NCBI GenBank assembly: GCA_019843655.1
Contig: JACDQD010000007.1
Span: 26,182,365 to 26,246,364 of the forward strand
Reading direction: 5' to 3'
DNA length: 64,000 nucleotides
From: Lethocerus indicus
Lineage: Eukaryota; Arthropoda; Insecta; Hemiptera; Belostomatidae
Shown here piece by piece: positions 1-10,965 of this stretch (positions within the stretch are counted from its first letter, which is position 1; each line of letters opens with the position of its first letter). The translations under genes and the position numbers were made by a program. The notes beneath the pieces were generated by a model. The model did no database searches, had not been told where the DNA came from, and was given only the letters and a program-made list of their open reading frames with translations.

Positions 1-2280
1 GCGGGCCGCATACAATAATGGTAAGGTCTTCAGTAGTCAGCTCGACACTCATTCAGCCAACTCCCCAACATCTTCAGGTTCCCGGGTTCGAGTTCAAAGT
101 TGTTCGAACATCAAACCGTTCCTGGTACAGGCTCCCACCGTACTAGTACAACTGTCATTATCAACCATCAGTTGTTAATTCCGATTGTCCAGCTTGTTCT
201 TTACCAATAGAAAGTCTCGGCACGTGATTATCGCCTATGTCCTTTCGTAACAGTTATTACTAAACGGTTTATCGTTAAGGCCAACGTATTGTTTTATCTC
301 AACGACTCCCGTACCAAATGTGGACCGCGCCCCAACCGAGTGAGTGCACGTGTGGGTTTCATGTGTCCATGCGTCTGTCCGTATGCGTTCTGATTTGACA
401 ATAAGAAGAGTATATCATGGTCAGTATTGTGCCTGTAAGGGGGTGGTTGGGCAGGAGGGGCGTGGGCGTACAATTAGCACCAGGGGCCGCTATGTGTCAT
501 TACTCGGCATCTTGTGTGGTGACGTCACCCCGGGGTCACACACACGTACGCACACACGCATACACATACGTACAGACACACTCACAGATATTAAGGAGCA
601 ACGCTGAATTAGAGTTATATATAGTGGCGACTCCGGTTAAGAAGAATATTACGAACCTGGTCTCATTCCTGGAGCTTAACATAAGCCGTCATCTTCACTC
701 GTGCGACGTTTAATTCGGTTTTAAAACAGACAATTTTCGGCCATTATATCGAAATTACACGTAAAATAATTCCCAAAAGAATGATTGGCAAATTCGTTTT
801 CTCGATTTCTCGCTAGTTTGGTTTTGGCTAGACCGGTTTTTCGGCAGACTGGATACGGTGAGACAACTACGGTATTCCAAACCCACGCAGGCCACATAAC
901 ATGTATTCCAGGTTGATCTGTTTTCATTTTAATCAAACGCCGTAGTAATACACAGCTTTTCCGTTCATTCGAAAGCCAGAACTATCTACATTTGCATTTT
1001 CAATCGGTCATAAATTTCCACCTTATAAACACTAGTTATGTCCTTTCAGCAACGCCTTTCTCTGAATTGAAAATTTGAATTGTTTACAAGGGGATCTCTA
1101 GAACGGAATTCAGTTGGTCTTCGGGTCTTTAAATTTATATTTAAAAAAATGGAAGTTTTCTTATTTTAATGGCTCGAAAATATCCCTGCTGCCCTCGTAC
1201 CCAGTTGTATACCTCTAGTTCCACGTCGTGTATTAACGGTCCGACAATAGACTCTCAGTGGTGGAGACGGCGCAATTGGAGGACGTGGGAAGTTGCCGAC
1301 CGGGCCCCGAGTGTCCCCCGTACATGTGGGCCCTTATTTGTCCCTTTCTATACGGGTCGCACACTCAATACTTCATATTATAAAGCTCAACTGTGACAGA
1401 TTAAAGTAAATGTAATTACCCGAGGGGGACGAATTTGGGGTTTCGACGGCCTCACGTTGGAGTAAGTCTGTCTGGAGAATGCTCGCGGATAATTGTGAAA
1501 TAGGAAAGGCACGTGTTTTTTTTACATATTTTCAAATTATATTATAAAATTATATTTACTGGTGTCATTATACATTGAAACAGCAGTATTTGTAGCCTTG
1601 TGTCTGCTCTACTGATGAGAAACGGTTCAAGAACGAACTACCGAACTGAATTCTATGTTCTTGAATTGTAGATACTTCCGTTGGTATACACCTGCCCTTA
1701 CAATAATCAATTATTGGTACTATTAAAACACGTGATTTGATCACTATAATTCAAAGGAAAATTCTTGACAATGTTTTTCTACATTTTCCTCCCTTTTCCC
1801 CCCTTTAATTTCCTTGCTCTGTCATCTTGCCATGTACGCTTTCCCAGCGTTATTATATTATTTTTTCTGCCATAATAACTAACTTTTTCCTTACCCCTAA
1901 ACAACCTATCACGTACAACCCAGCGGTACGCGTACCCTGCCTGGTTGCGAACAGCTGGTGTACATCATTAGTAGCGTGTCTATGAAAAACTACTCTACGT
2001 CTAAGATTCCATTGTACAATCCAGTGTACGCAGTGAAGATTGTAGGCAGCAGTGTTACAAATACAAAATTTGTATCCAGCATTACACTACTGATCCCCAG
2101 GGGTGACTCTAGACGAGTGTGAGCCGGGGAGTGTATTGGAAAGGACGCAGTTTCGAATGGCACCGTGACCGTCCAATTGTGAACAATTAACCGATTAATT
2201 TCTTCGGGCCCCATTTTGTTTCATTTTATTTTCTCCTCGGTCACTCTCTCCCAATTGTGAATACTCCTAATAATTGTTGT
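1..2280. other. Intergenic or intronic stretch, no gene seen
   Basis: No frame longer than about 100 codons and no recognisable protein domain was found. There is a short CA-rich patch at about 537-590. A single relic of the foldback family core (TAGACCGGTTT) lies near 830-840. A GGTTCGAG box near 83-90 resembles a tRNA B box but has no supporting arms. Nothing else can be supported here. Confidence 0.6.
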
Positions 2281-2282
2281 CG

Positions 2283-2398
2283 TATTTTTTGTTTCAGGTA
2301 AGCACGATTTTCCAAGTATTTTGTCGGGAAATGTAGTTTCCTTACCTAGCAAAATAGAGCTATACGTTGTATACCCCGTATACAGAGACGAGGTATGT
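2283..2398 (+). promoter_or_regulatory. Candidate ratchet splice site or small exon
   Basis: A T-rich tract ends in TTTCAG at 2297 and is followed at once by GTAAGC, so a strong acceptor and a strong donor share one boundary. This is the known layout of recursive-splicing sites in long introns. A second donor (GAG then GTATGT) lies at 2392/2393, which would define an exon of 95 bases, 2298-2392. One reading frame of that exon (two leading bases plus 31 codons) is open throughout; it has no family match that I recognise. Thirty-one open codons in one of three frames is not rare by chance, so the splice signals are the stronger evidence. It may be a zero-length ratchet site with its downstream RS-exon donor, or an ordinary small coding exon. 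Confidence 0.4.
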
Positions 2399-2420
2399 AA
2401 ATTTTAGTCTTAATAAATGA

Positions 2421-2425
<5 letters not shown>

Positions 2426-2471
<46 letters not shown>
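2426..2471. repeat. (TA)n microsatellite
   Basis: Uninterrupted TA dinucleotide repeat of about 46 bp, set in AT-rich DNA shortly after the splice-type site at 2297. Confidence 0.95.
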
Positions 2472-2474
<3 letters not shown>

Positions 2475-3489
2475 ATAAGTCGAATTATTTCACTTGTACT
2501 TGATCTGAGTGATATATATATGAATAATATAATATAATATTGACTATTGACAGTTGAGTAACACTATACTACCGGTAGAAAATAGTAGTAGCAATAGTAG
2601 GCATATATCCACAGGGTCTACAAGGTCGATAGTTCCACGATATGTATACGCATTCATAAATAATATTATTTATAACTAGATTATTCATTCTGTACTGGAC
2701 CGGGCTGTATAGTAGGGTCATTCCAATACCAGTAAATACGTGCAAACGTTTTGCTCACGACACCAGCCTCTATGAGATAATATCTTTCTTGAAAGCTGTA
2801 GGAATCTAATATTTGCAATGTATCTGTTTTTTCTCAAAAATACAACTTACGTGTTATACATTTATACGTGTTATAAATTGAAGTATTGCGGAGTGCCGTT
2901 AAGTGCCTCGGACGGTTCTCCTGGCTCCAGATCGTAGATAGATAGAGTATGGAAGGACAGTACGACGTCTGGAGAATATACCGTTGGGGGAGTTCGCCGC
3001 CACGGATTCCTCCTAGGTCGGGCCGCGTTATCCGTTTTTCTTATACATCTTCCATTCTGCCCCCGCCGTCGCCCCCCAACCGGTGGGAGGGGGGAGTCAA
3101 TTAGCGGGCGGGAGATGGCAGACTTCCTCGTCGCGTCGGAGCGAACAGTTATTTGGGTCCGGCCCGAAGGCGGGAAGAAGTAGGCGTAGGGGAACGGGAG
3201 GATGAGGAGGAGGAGGAGGAGGAGGAGGCGGCGGAGGAAAAACTGGGCCTGGACTTACATGGGGGACTGGAGCCTCCGGCCCGCAGGACCATAACGGGAG
3301 AAACCGCTGGAGTGACCTCTACGGCCGGGCTTTGTCTTCCGAGAAAACTCTATCCACATCCTCCCCGTATAGACTGCCCCGAGTCTACACCGCCTTTTGT
3401 ATTCAAAGTGTACAAGACGTTGACTATTTGACTGTAGCCGGTCCTTGAGACAAACGCGGATTGAAACAGCCCTGGCACGGCCAAAGATA
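2472..3489. other. No gene seen; GC-rich patch with GAG repeat
   Basis: AT-rich DNA changes to a GC-rich patch at about 2990-3340. The patch contains an imperfect GAG trinucleotide repeat (about 3203-3236). The overlapping frame at 3153-3431 encodes a Glu-rich run because of this repeat and shows no domain. I see no splice or promoter arrangement that would make it a convincing exon. Confidence 0.4.
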
Positions 3490-4187
3490 ATTAACCAGTT
3501 CGCTACCAGGGTCTTCTGGAGAAAACATCCACCATATCCCAAGATTTTTTCGCGATTATATGAAATCAATTGGAATAGATTTTAAGTGATTTAGAACAGT
3601 CTAAAAAACTAAAATAAGTATTCTTTTAAACTGACACAAATATGTGACGCTGGGCTATAAATACAAACTAAACGCTGTAGCCCACGTGTCACATATATGT
3701 GTCACATTAAATTACAAGAAATTGATTATAAGACAAGAAAAATATGAATACAATTTATCGATACGAAATTCATTTTATTTTACGAAAATTCATCATGTTG
3801 TTGAGAGATATGTTTTTGTTAAAAAATATTAAATGTAATAATAATTTTTATAGCTCACTTATATCTAGCTACTTACATAACAATTTTAATAATTTTGCTT
3901 CGCAAAATCTTCTCCTTTTTAAATTTAACTTATTGCCCGTTAATTTCACTAACCCTGCTAAAACGACCTATTCAACTGTTATAAAAACTCTAAATAATTG
4001 AATGCGAGAGCAGACCGAGTACAGACTTCATACATTTTAACTTTTAGAACTTAACAATTTTGTTCAATACTCAACATGTTCAAACATGCCCTTGTAAATT
4101 GTGCAAAAATATCTGTCAGATATGTGTGACGTTGGGCTGTGGTAAAAAAAAGCTGTGTCACATATATATTGGTAGCGAACGAGTTAA
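3490..4187. mobile_element. Non-autonomous piggyBac-like element, TTAA ends
   Basis: The left end reads TTAACCAGTTCGCTACCA. The right end read on the other strand is TTAACTCGTTCGCTACCA. These are inverted ends of about 18 bp with two mismatches, each beginning at a TTAA, which is the target and duplication of the piggyBac superfamily. Inside each end are related sub-terminal blocks (about 3642-3708 and 4119-4165) built on TGTGACG, TGGGCT and TGTCACATA, arranged so that each can fold on itself. The AT-rich interior has no transposase; the short frames at 3644-3832 and 3744-4001 are unremarkable. It is most likely an internally deleted or MITE-type relative. Superfamily assignment rests on TTAA and terminal symmetry, not on protein. 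Confidence 0.7.
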
Positions 4188-4298
4188 ATTCTAATGCCTT
4201 CTCCCAATCCACGCGTTTACACTGTTTTAGTTTTTTAGTTTCGTGTGTAATTCTGAAATTTAGTTTTCTGAAAATATTTCGAATCGATTGCACGCGAA

Positions 4299-4833
4299 AT
4301 CGGGTTGACAACTAAGTAATTGCGGAATTCACTAACAAGTGGCGTTGTACATATTTTTAAGTACGTCAACATCTTCGCACAGATAAGCCTTAGATGGTTT
4401 TGAATGCACGTATAAGATACATTCAGCTTCTCTGCAATGACCCTTGTCGAACTATGGCGATCCGAATCGATAATGGCCTTTATTTGGTTATCATCGACCT
4501 CCACTGGACGCTCCTCGTCTTTTAATGAAAAATCCCCCGACCGGAATTTCGCGAACCGGTACTGACACTGCCGTACTTTTAAGGCTTCATCACCGTACAC
4601 AGCGTACAACTTTTTATGAGCCCGTGAGGCATTAACACCTTTGCGAAAATAAAAGCGAAATGTTCACTTCGCACAATTCAAATGGTCAACGTAATTTTGA
4701 TACCGAATGTTTCAGAAAGGACCAAATAATAACATATCAAAGAATCTTATCTGTGCAAAGATGTTGACGTACTTAAAAATATGTACAACGCCAGTTGTTG
4801 GTGAATTCCGCAATTACTTAGTTGTCAACCCAA
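4299..4833 (-). mobile_element. Internally deleted mariner element
   Basis: Inverted copies of about 80 bp lie at 4301-4385 and 4751-4833. The outer ends read (ct)GGGTTGACAACTAAGTAATTGC, close to terminal repeats known from mariner elements. The right end is followed by TA (4834-4835), the expected target dinucleotide; the left flank no longer shows an intact TA. The element is about 535 bp against roughly 1.3 kb for a full mariner. The transposase reading runs from its second helix-turn-helix straight into the terminal repeat, so the whole catalytic region is missing. It is not autonomous and is moderately diverged. Confidence 0.85.
4385..4665 (-). pseudogene. Mariner transposase N-terminal remnant
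   Basis: Minus-strand translation gives the paired helix-turn-helix DNA-binding domain typical of mariner transposases. Diagnostic pieces are AHKKLYAVYGDEA, FAKFRSGDFSLKDEE, RPVEVDDNQIKAII and the second helix region VIAEKLNVS. A one-base frameshift near 4643 separates the first helix (EHFAFIFAK) from the rest. The usual SGR before PVEV is reduced to R. The catalytic DDD/DDE region is absent because the sequence passes directly into the 3' terminal repeat. It is a clear pseudogene carried by the deleted mariner. Confidence 0.88.
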
Positions 4834-5374
4834 TAGTATTGGTGGTTAGTTCGGTTGAGGAGGGAGCCATGCGGGGGGTGTCGAGGTGTGTAGCGTAGCG
4901 TGGGACCTCGGGGCCTCTCGGGCTTAAAGAACCACTATATATAAGAACGGCCTGTTTCCTGAACCAGGACACGACGTTCAAGGGTTCAAGTGGTGAAGAG
5001 AGGGCGACATAACCGGCTCCATATTTGGCGACCGCCCTGCGGCGTATATTTCCGCTCCCTTCTCCACGTAGCCGTTCTCGCCGGTTTACGAACTTAAAAA
5101 CTAAGTCCCCGACTTGTCTGCCTTTCTCCCGGTCAACTGTAATTTTTACTTGACTATCGCTCACTCCGCTTCTTTCCGATGAAGGCAAAAAATAAACTGT
5201 CGTTGAAGTGCCCATCTGAACCTTCAATGTATAGACTGTAACTGGTCTTTTATTCGGTATTCCTGAGACCAGTCCTCGGAGGATATAACCTCTGTCCACC
5301 GGCAATGTCCAGTAATTAAAGTTCAATTTATCTGTTTCGACGTTTCTTGCAATTTTCTGTCCCCAATCGCACAA
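4814..5374 (-). other. Longest open frame, 186 codons, doubtful
   Basis: This is the longest ATG-initiated frame in the window, but I recognise no domain, signal peptide or membrane segment. Its last codons run into the inverted repeat of the mariner element (up to 4833), which argues against a native stop. No convincing acceptor or promoter precedes it. The middle portion is rich in Lys, Arg, Val and Thr and has no low-complexity runs, so part of it could be an old exon or mobile-element remnant. A chance frame is the simplest reading. Confidence 0.15.
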
Positions 5375-6160
5375 CCGGTTTCAATCAAAATTGATTTCTT
5401 TCAACTTTTCTCCCCGCCACATCCGGCAGCTAACGCAATGCTACTGACGATGTCGAGAACGCATGACCGGTCTGGCGTCGGGCCAAATATTCAAATTGCA
5501 CCCACCGGAAATATCTCGAATTCTAATATTTCTAATTAAAACTAGTTCTAGTTTCCTGTAGCCCGAATTCAATATCTCGTGAGAAACAGAATAATATCGA
5601 TTACGGTAAATATTCCTTTCGCACTTTGTTTTATTTAATGTTGACTACGGTGTTATGTTACACGGTAAATGCAAACAGGCGGTGTAGAAACGCCTGAGAT
5701 TAATAAAAATCATTATCTTATCAAAGTGTCCAGCCGATTCGCGAAATTCTCATGCCCGTTTCAGCGAAAATAACTGACGTATTTTGCTGTTTAATTCCAT
5801 CGTGAAATAGTATCAGATAAAATTAATGGAGGAAAAGACCGATATGTTTCAATATTTATTTATACCTACAACACACATTAGCCATACTGTTGGAATATTT
5901 CAGATAAACTACTCTATTATTGAAACAATATTCTAGATTTTGGCGCAGTGTGTAACAATAAATAATGAATACATAGTACGCTTAATAACAAAGATAAAAA
6001 GATCAAGAGTGGAACAAAAATATCAGGAAACATTTTGTTAAATAATTTCAATTTTCATAAATAATAAGAAGGCCGGGGTATTCATGTAAACGTCCCATAG
6101 GTCGAACGATTTCCACGCGTTTAACTGTTTCTAGATTGTAACTACCCCAAAGTTTTATTA
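5375..6160. other. No feature seen
   Basis: Ordinary AT-rich sequence with scattered stops in all frames. No repeat unit, motif or splice arrangement that I can support. Confidence 0.6.
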
Positions 6161-6163
6161 GCG

Positions 6164-6209
6164 CCTGATCTTTTAGGTGAAAAACATTTCACCTACAGGT
6201 AATCAGGAA
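6164..6209. repeat. Short two-step hairpin
   Basis: An inner perfect stem (AGGTGAAA / TTTCACCT, loop AACA) is enclosed by an outer stem CCTGAT / ATCAGG. It folds equally on either strand. It is short and isolated, so it may be chance or a transposon-derived hairpin. The right side also contains CTACAG followed by GTAAT, a weak acceptor-donor juxtaposition. Confidence 0.5.
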
Positions 6210-6330
6210 GGTTTTATTTTATGACCGTTCCGTTGGACGCTTCGAGTGGCCCGTTCGGGTTACGCAACCCGTCCGCGGGTGTAAACACAACGCCGATTAG
6301 TTTATCTGACTAGCTTTCAGATAATGGCCG

Positions 6331-6373
6331 ATCTCTCTCCCTCCCTCCTCTCCCTCTCTCTCTCTCTCTCTCC
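6331..6373. repeat. CT-rich microsatellite
   Basis: Imperfect (CT)n and CCCT tract with no gene signal next to it. Confidence 0.9.
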
Positions 6374-6795
6374 CTATTTGCTCAGTCTCTCCTCATTTAT
6401 CGATTTGCGCCCATATCTTAATTTCTGACCGCGATAGCGCCGCCAGCCTGAAAGCTTTTCATAAAGCCCCTTTTACAAGTTTTTTTATTTTTTTTTTAGA
6501 TTGATAGTCACACCTGTGTTATCGTACCTGAAATACAGGAGATTTCATTTCTTTCTCCCCCCTCCTTTGGCCTAGTCTTATATGTAAAAATGAAAAATAT
6601 CATATTTTTTTTAAATATTCGGCTAGGGTTCGGTATTGTCATCCTGCCACGAACGTAGAGGAGTCGGTAGATAAGAAGAAGAAGAAGAAGGACGAAATTA
6701 GGATATGTTCAAATCCAATAAGGGCTGGGGCGATAACAATTTTGAAACTATTTCTTTATATATTCTTTTTTTCCTGTCCCTTCGTCTCCTTCCTT

Positions 6796-6926
6796 TACTT
6801 CGGTCTTTTGCCAGACCACTGTGTTTTACGGACAGTCCAGAGTGACTCTCGCCATCATGCTGACAAAGCATGAGTCTACTGAAGATGGCCAGTGGCCGAA
6901 ACCGGTCTATCAAAAGATCAAACCAC
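6796..6926 (+). repeat. Degenerate copy of the foldback family
   Basis: The right part (6874-6926) has the family core: CTACTGAAGATGGC, then GGCCGAAACCGGTCTA and CAAAAGATCAAACC. A decayed left arm (TCGGTCTTTTGCCAGACC, then CTCGCCATCAT) lies at about 6797-6857. Compared with the three good copies it is strongly eroded and partly deleted. Confidence 0.65.
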
Positions 6927-7380
6927 AAAACAGGACAACGACAAAAGCGTGTGTTGGGGGGAGAGGGGGCAGTTTTATTAAGCCTTATATCTATAAATAA
7001 TAAAATAAATGTATACTCGCCTGATTTTCGTTAGGTTCCAGAACCTTGTCAGTACATATTCTCCGCGTGTATAACCCACATCAGTATATAGGCTCAGTGT
7101 TTGAAATTCAGATAGGTATACGTAGAGTTATCAGTTTCAGTTTCAGGTTCTGAGAGTTGACCGCGGGAGGAAGTACGCGAGACATTGTGGCGCGGAGGTG
7201 GTTCTTTTTTTTTTTGGTAGACTATGGACCGCAAAGTGTCACCACAAGTGTATGTATCTTACCGGTCACCCTACTTGTGGCCCGACTTTAGTCGTGTAGG
7301 GTCGACAGAGTGTATAATAGAGACGCAACAATGACAACATAAAATTGGATACATTTGAAAAAGAAAAGTGTGAGCAAACA

Positions 7381-7381
<1 letters not shown>

Positions 7382-7435
<54 letters not shown>
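7382..7435. repeat. (TA)n microsatellite
   Basis: Perfect TA repeat of about 54 bp, joined directly to a foldback-family relic (TAGCTAGACCGGTTTCGGCT, starting about 7436). Confidence 0.95.
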
Positions 7436-7437
<2 letters not shown>

Positions 7438-8227
7438 CTAGACCGGTTTCGGCTTCTCACCACTGTCCGTAATTTTTACGATTGTTTTTTCCCTTCTGTT
7501 TCACGTTGGTAGAATCTGAACCCCGAGACAGGTACCTCAGTTTACCTTAACCAGTAATGGTGAAACCTGAAAATGTTGCAATTGACGTTATAACAAATTT
7601 TTATTCTTCCTTTCGGCCGCTTTACATATAAAACTTTTGTCTGGACGAAATAGATTTGCGACTTGATCTTAATTGAAATTTACTCGAGTAAACGAATTGT
7701 CGAATACACTGATATAACTTACACGGGCCAACAACTTTCCGTCCGCCCTGACGTAACAATATCCTTACGCAGTCGGCGGAGTTATATTTGGCGCAGGATT
7801 TATCAATCCGAACGTCGATAAGATTAATATAGATTGAAGGTCGAAACTCTCGAAATATTCAATTAGACCAGTTTGGGTTTGCGACCTTTCCAAAAAAAAA
7901 CTGAAAATAGAGACTGACCTTTCTATTAGCGACGAACGATTAATTGAAATAGAACTATCTCTCTCTTCTGTCTTATTTCATTCTGTCCCGGCAAATCGGA
8001 TACGGCGTTCGACCAACAGGCAGAAGAACAAGCTATTGTCGTTCTTTTAAATTCTGTTTAATTAATAAAACTGTAATGCGAACTGTGCATGAAATTTTTT
8101 ATTAAATTATTAAATCGGTGATGCATATATATTTGAAGAGAAAGGTGAGCTTTTTCGGTGTGCCCGAAGCAAAAAAACGCGGACAGACGGGTAAAAAATG
8201 ATTTACCGCTTCCTTTGTGTGGGCTGA

Positions 8228-8228
<1 letters not shown>

Positions 8229-8261
<33 letters not shown>
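8229..8261. repeat. (GA)n microsatellite
   Basis: Perfect AG/GA dinucleotide repeat of about 33 bp. Confidence 0.95.
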
Positions 8262-8264
<3 letters not shown>

Positions 8265-8524
8265 TGAGGGAGCGTTTGGGACTTCTAGGGAATGGGAATT
8301 TGTTATAGTAAATATTTAGCCTCTTAAATCGGTAGTGTATATAGTAGGGTTTGGTCCAGTAATTTCAGTCCAAAATATAATTATATATCTAAAAAAAAGG
8401 ATACATTACGATCGCTTTTGATTCTCAATATGGGCGTTTTTTCAGAGTCATTTCCGGAAAAGAGATGCCTGGCAAAAACATATTTTCTATTCATTTGGTG
8501 TGCTCATCGAAACAGCTAAATGTT

Positions 8525-8838
8525 GATTGGTCGTCTCCCATTGAATAACTAGTTAGTGCTATTGGTCTGTAGCTTAGAGTGTCTGTCCTGTTTTTGCCGG
8601 GTTTAATATCGGGATAATTGTGATGTCTAGCCAAGAATGCGGTATTGTGCCTGTGTTCGATATGTTATTCTGTAATGTGAGCAATAATTGGGTGTGTTGT
8701 TTGTCTGTTGAGGCATTGATCATTTGGTTGCAGATTCCATCCGGGCCTGGTGTTCTACCGTTCTTTTTAATTTTTTTATTGCCGCTTTAAGTTCGTATTT
8801 TGCGAAAGGTCTTGTGAAGTCATCAAACGCCATTTGAC
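8525..8838 (-). pseudogene. Non-LTR retrotransposon reverse transcriptase fragment
   Basis: Minus-strand translation gives the N-terminal half of a LINE reverse transcriptase domain in order: AAIKKLK, then KNGRTPGPDGICNQMI, then PHSWLDITIIPIL, then PGKNRTDTLSYRPIALTSYS. These match the conserved blocks [KN]xxxxPGPDGI, the W....VIPI.KPGK block and the SYRPIALTS block shared by Jockey-, I- and R1-type LINEs. At least two single-base frameshifts break the frame (near 8768 and near 8602). A decayed continuation may extend to about 8460. The YxDD catalytic box is not present. This is a dead, partial LINE copy. Confidence 0.85.
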
Positions 8839-9765
8839 AAATATTATATAGATTACCGTTTGTTTTGACCTAGCCTTTATTAACCGGTGACCTTACAGGA
8901 GGAAGGCCTCTGTGGAGGTAAAGGATCCGCCCTTGGAACTGGGTAATTGGTCGTTTACGAATTTCGTTTGAGGACATCCGTGTTATAGACTCTCCGAGAC
9001 GGAGCGTCTGTTGTGAGATTGTTCCCATGGAAAAGTCGTTTCTCGAGTTTGTATTAAACTCGGGGGGAATTACATACCAATGTCTAATAGTCCAAACCTA
9101 GGACACGCGTGCAACAGAGATATGTTACGTACAACAATTTAGCCGGTGCCTGGGCGATTTATGCTATCCGGACTCTTCAATTTATATTTAATTTTCATTA
9201 AAAATTAAGTTAGACAGTCCATAAATATAATTTGGAAATATTTGCGCACGTAAAAAATTTAAATTTTTACGCAGTTGTTAATGCGTAACCCTTTAATTAG
9301 GTTCTGCTTCCCGAAGTTGAGCAATTGGGTGATCCCAGAGTAGACACCATTTTGGCCTTATTTAAACCAGTTATTAACAGTTTCAAGTTTGGGGGTACTT
9401 GAAATTACTCCTTTTTTTGCTTTAGTTCTTGGCATTTGTGAAAATTTCGCTCTCAATACTGTTTGGCGACTGATTTTGTTTTAACACTCAAATCTCCGTC
9501 GCGGAAACTTCCAATCTTTGTCTACCGACGGTGGGGGAAACCTCGTCAAGAGAGGATAACCTTATACCACTTTTACTGAGAGAGAGTAGTGGATCGCACT
9601 GAGTGAAGTATTATTAAACATTCGGTGGTTAATGACTCCCGAAATCTCTGGTCTGGAGATAATTTAATGCCACAAAATGGGATTTCTTGTTTTGTCGGAA
9701 CGGAAATAATTCCGTATAATTTCTCCACTTGAATGTAGTCACTGTGAATGTGGGACGCTGGACTT

Positions 9766-9767
<2 letters not shown>

Positions 9768-9813
<46 letters not shown>

Positions 9814-9866
9814 ATGGAGGGATGGAGGAAGAGAGAGAGAGAGAGAGACTGAGATAGAGAGAGAGT
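9768..9866. repeat. Purine-rich (GA)n tract
   Basis: (GA)n runs at 9768-9808 and 9828-9848 are joined by GGGA/GGAT units. The Ser/Leu-rich frames on the opposite strand at 9573-10005 are artefacts of this tract. Confidence 0.95.
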
Positions 9867-9869
9867 TGT

Positions 9870-10890
9870 GTGATTGAGAAGCGAGCAAAGTCGATTGGAC
9901 AGGAAATAAGAGCGAGGGTGTCGTAACATCCGCTCTTCTGGTTCTGCCTCCCTCCCCTCCCTCCCCTCCATCCCTCTTCGTCTCAACACTTGTTGAGTTT
10001 TTCAATTATGAAAACCGCTTCAGAGAAAAGAGAATTTTCTCCGTTGTTTCGAACTTTCATGTGGCCGGCGGGGTTTAAATTAAGGGACGAAAATAAAGTC
10101 CAATCTCGAAATTTTGTGCAATTTGAATGAGACTGAAAAAATAAAAAAGGAATCCCATTAAAATTCCCGGGCCGCTCTGCTAAGCCGTCTAGAAATAGAA
10201 AAATACACAGTGACGCTTAACAGCCTAATATTTTGAATTCTTTTCCTTACCAAATTTATCCCTCTATGGGCCGAATTTTTATTTTATATCCAAAAAAGTT
10301 GGGGGAACGAAAAGTCAGCAATTATAAACCTATATATGCGAATGAAAAAAAATTGATATCGATATCGGTTGTCTTTTACGCGCCATCTCACTAAAAAAGC
10401 TATAATTATTTGGTAAAATCTCGATAACTTGAAATGTGACCTGAAAGTTACACAGGCCCTTACAGGGTTAATTCTGTAGATATGCGTCTCGTTATTTTAC
10501 CAAATTGAAACTGTGGTGTAAAAAAATGATTTATTTAGGTTTAGCTAATAACGAATATGGTGTAGATGCATAAATATATCGGGTAAAATTTACACTTAAC
10601 TCGATACAGTGTTACTTTTACAAGTATCACAGTATTTTATTTTATATAAGCCCTGAGGAGGATTTATTTTACAGCCAGTGGGCATTGTTTTTCTCCATCA
10701 GAAATGCCTTTTTCTAGGCCCTAAGATATCCTATTTCTTCTGGCGTACCTCGTCTTTTTTCTTCGGCGTTTTTGTTGTACTTGTGCGGAGGCCGAAGACC
10801 ACTCGGGGTCGTCGAGCCACCCCTTTGGGACTTCGGTCTATTGTCTGGAATTTACCGATTAATATTTAATATTGACGAATATTCAAGATG
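9870..10890. other. No gene seen
   Basis: Mixed-composition sequence with no domain, repeat unit or splice arrangement that I can support. The 63-codon frame at 10678-10869 has no recognisable content. Confidence 0.5.
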
Positions 10891-10892
10891 GA

Positions 10893-10965
10893 CGGTCCGA
10901 TACAGTTGAGCGGTTTGATGCGGTTTAAACGCGTCGGGCCTTGGTTTCGATCCGGTGGCGGACCG
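10893..10965 (+). repeat. tRNA-like sequence, probably a SINE head
   Basis: Seven-base ends CGGTCCG and CGGACCG pair perfectly and are 73 bases apart end to end, which is tRNA length. Between them are a D-arm-like stretch (CAGTTGAGCGG), a short GCG/CGC stem with a seven-base loop, and a B-box-like GGTTTCGATCC. The T stem is weak and the loop would place UUA as anticodon, so a working tRNA is unlikely. The 3' part (CCGGTGGCGGACCG) resembles the SINE at 19150-19310 and the copy at 49776-49850, which points to a tRNA-derived SINE family. Confidence 0.4.

Noticed and set aside
4814..5374. 186-codon minus-strand frame as a real gene
   Set aside because: It has no recognisable domain and its end lies in a mariner terminal repeat; kept only as a low-confidence entry.
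9573..10005. Ser/Leu-rich minus-strand proteins
   Set aside because: They are translations of the (GA)n tract read on the opposite strand.
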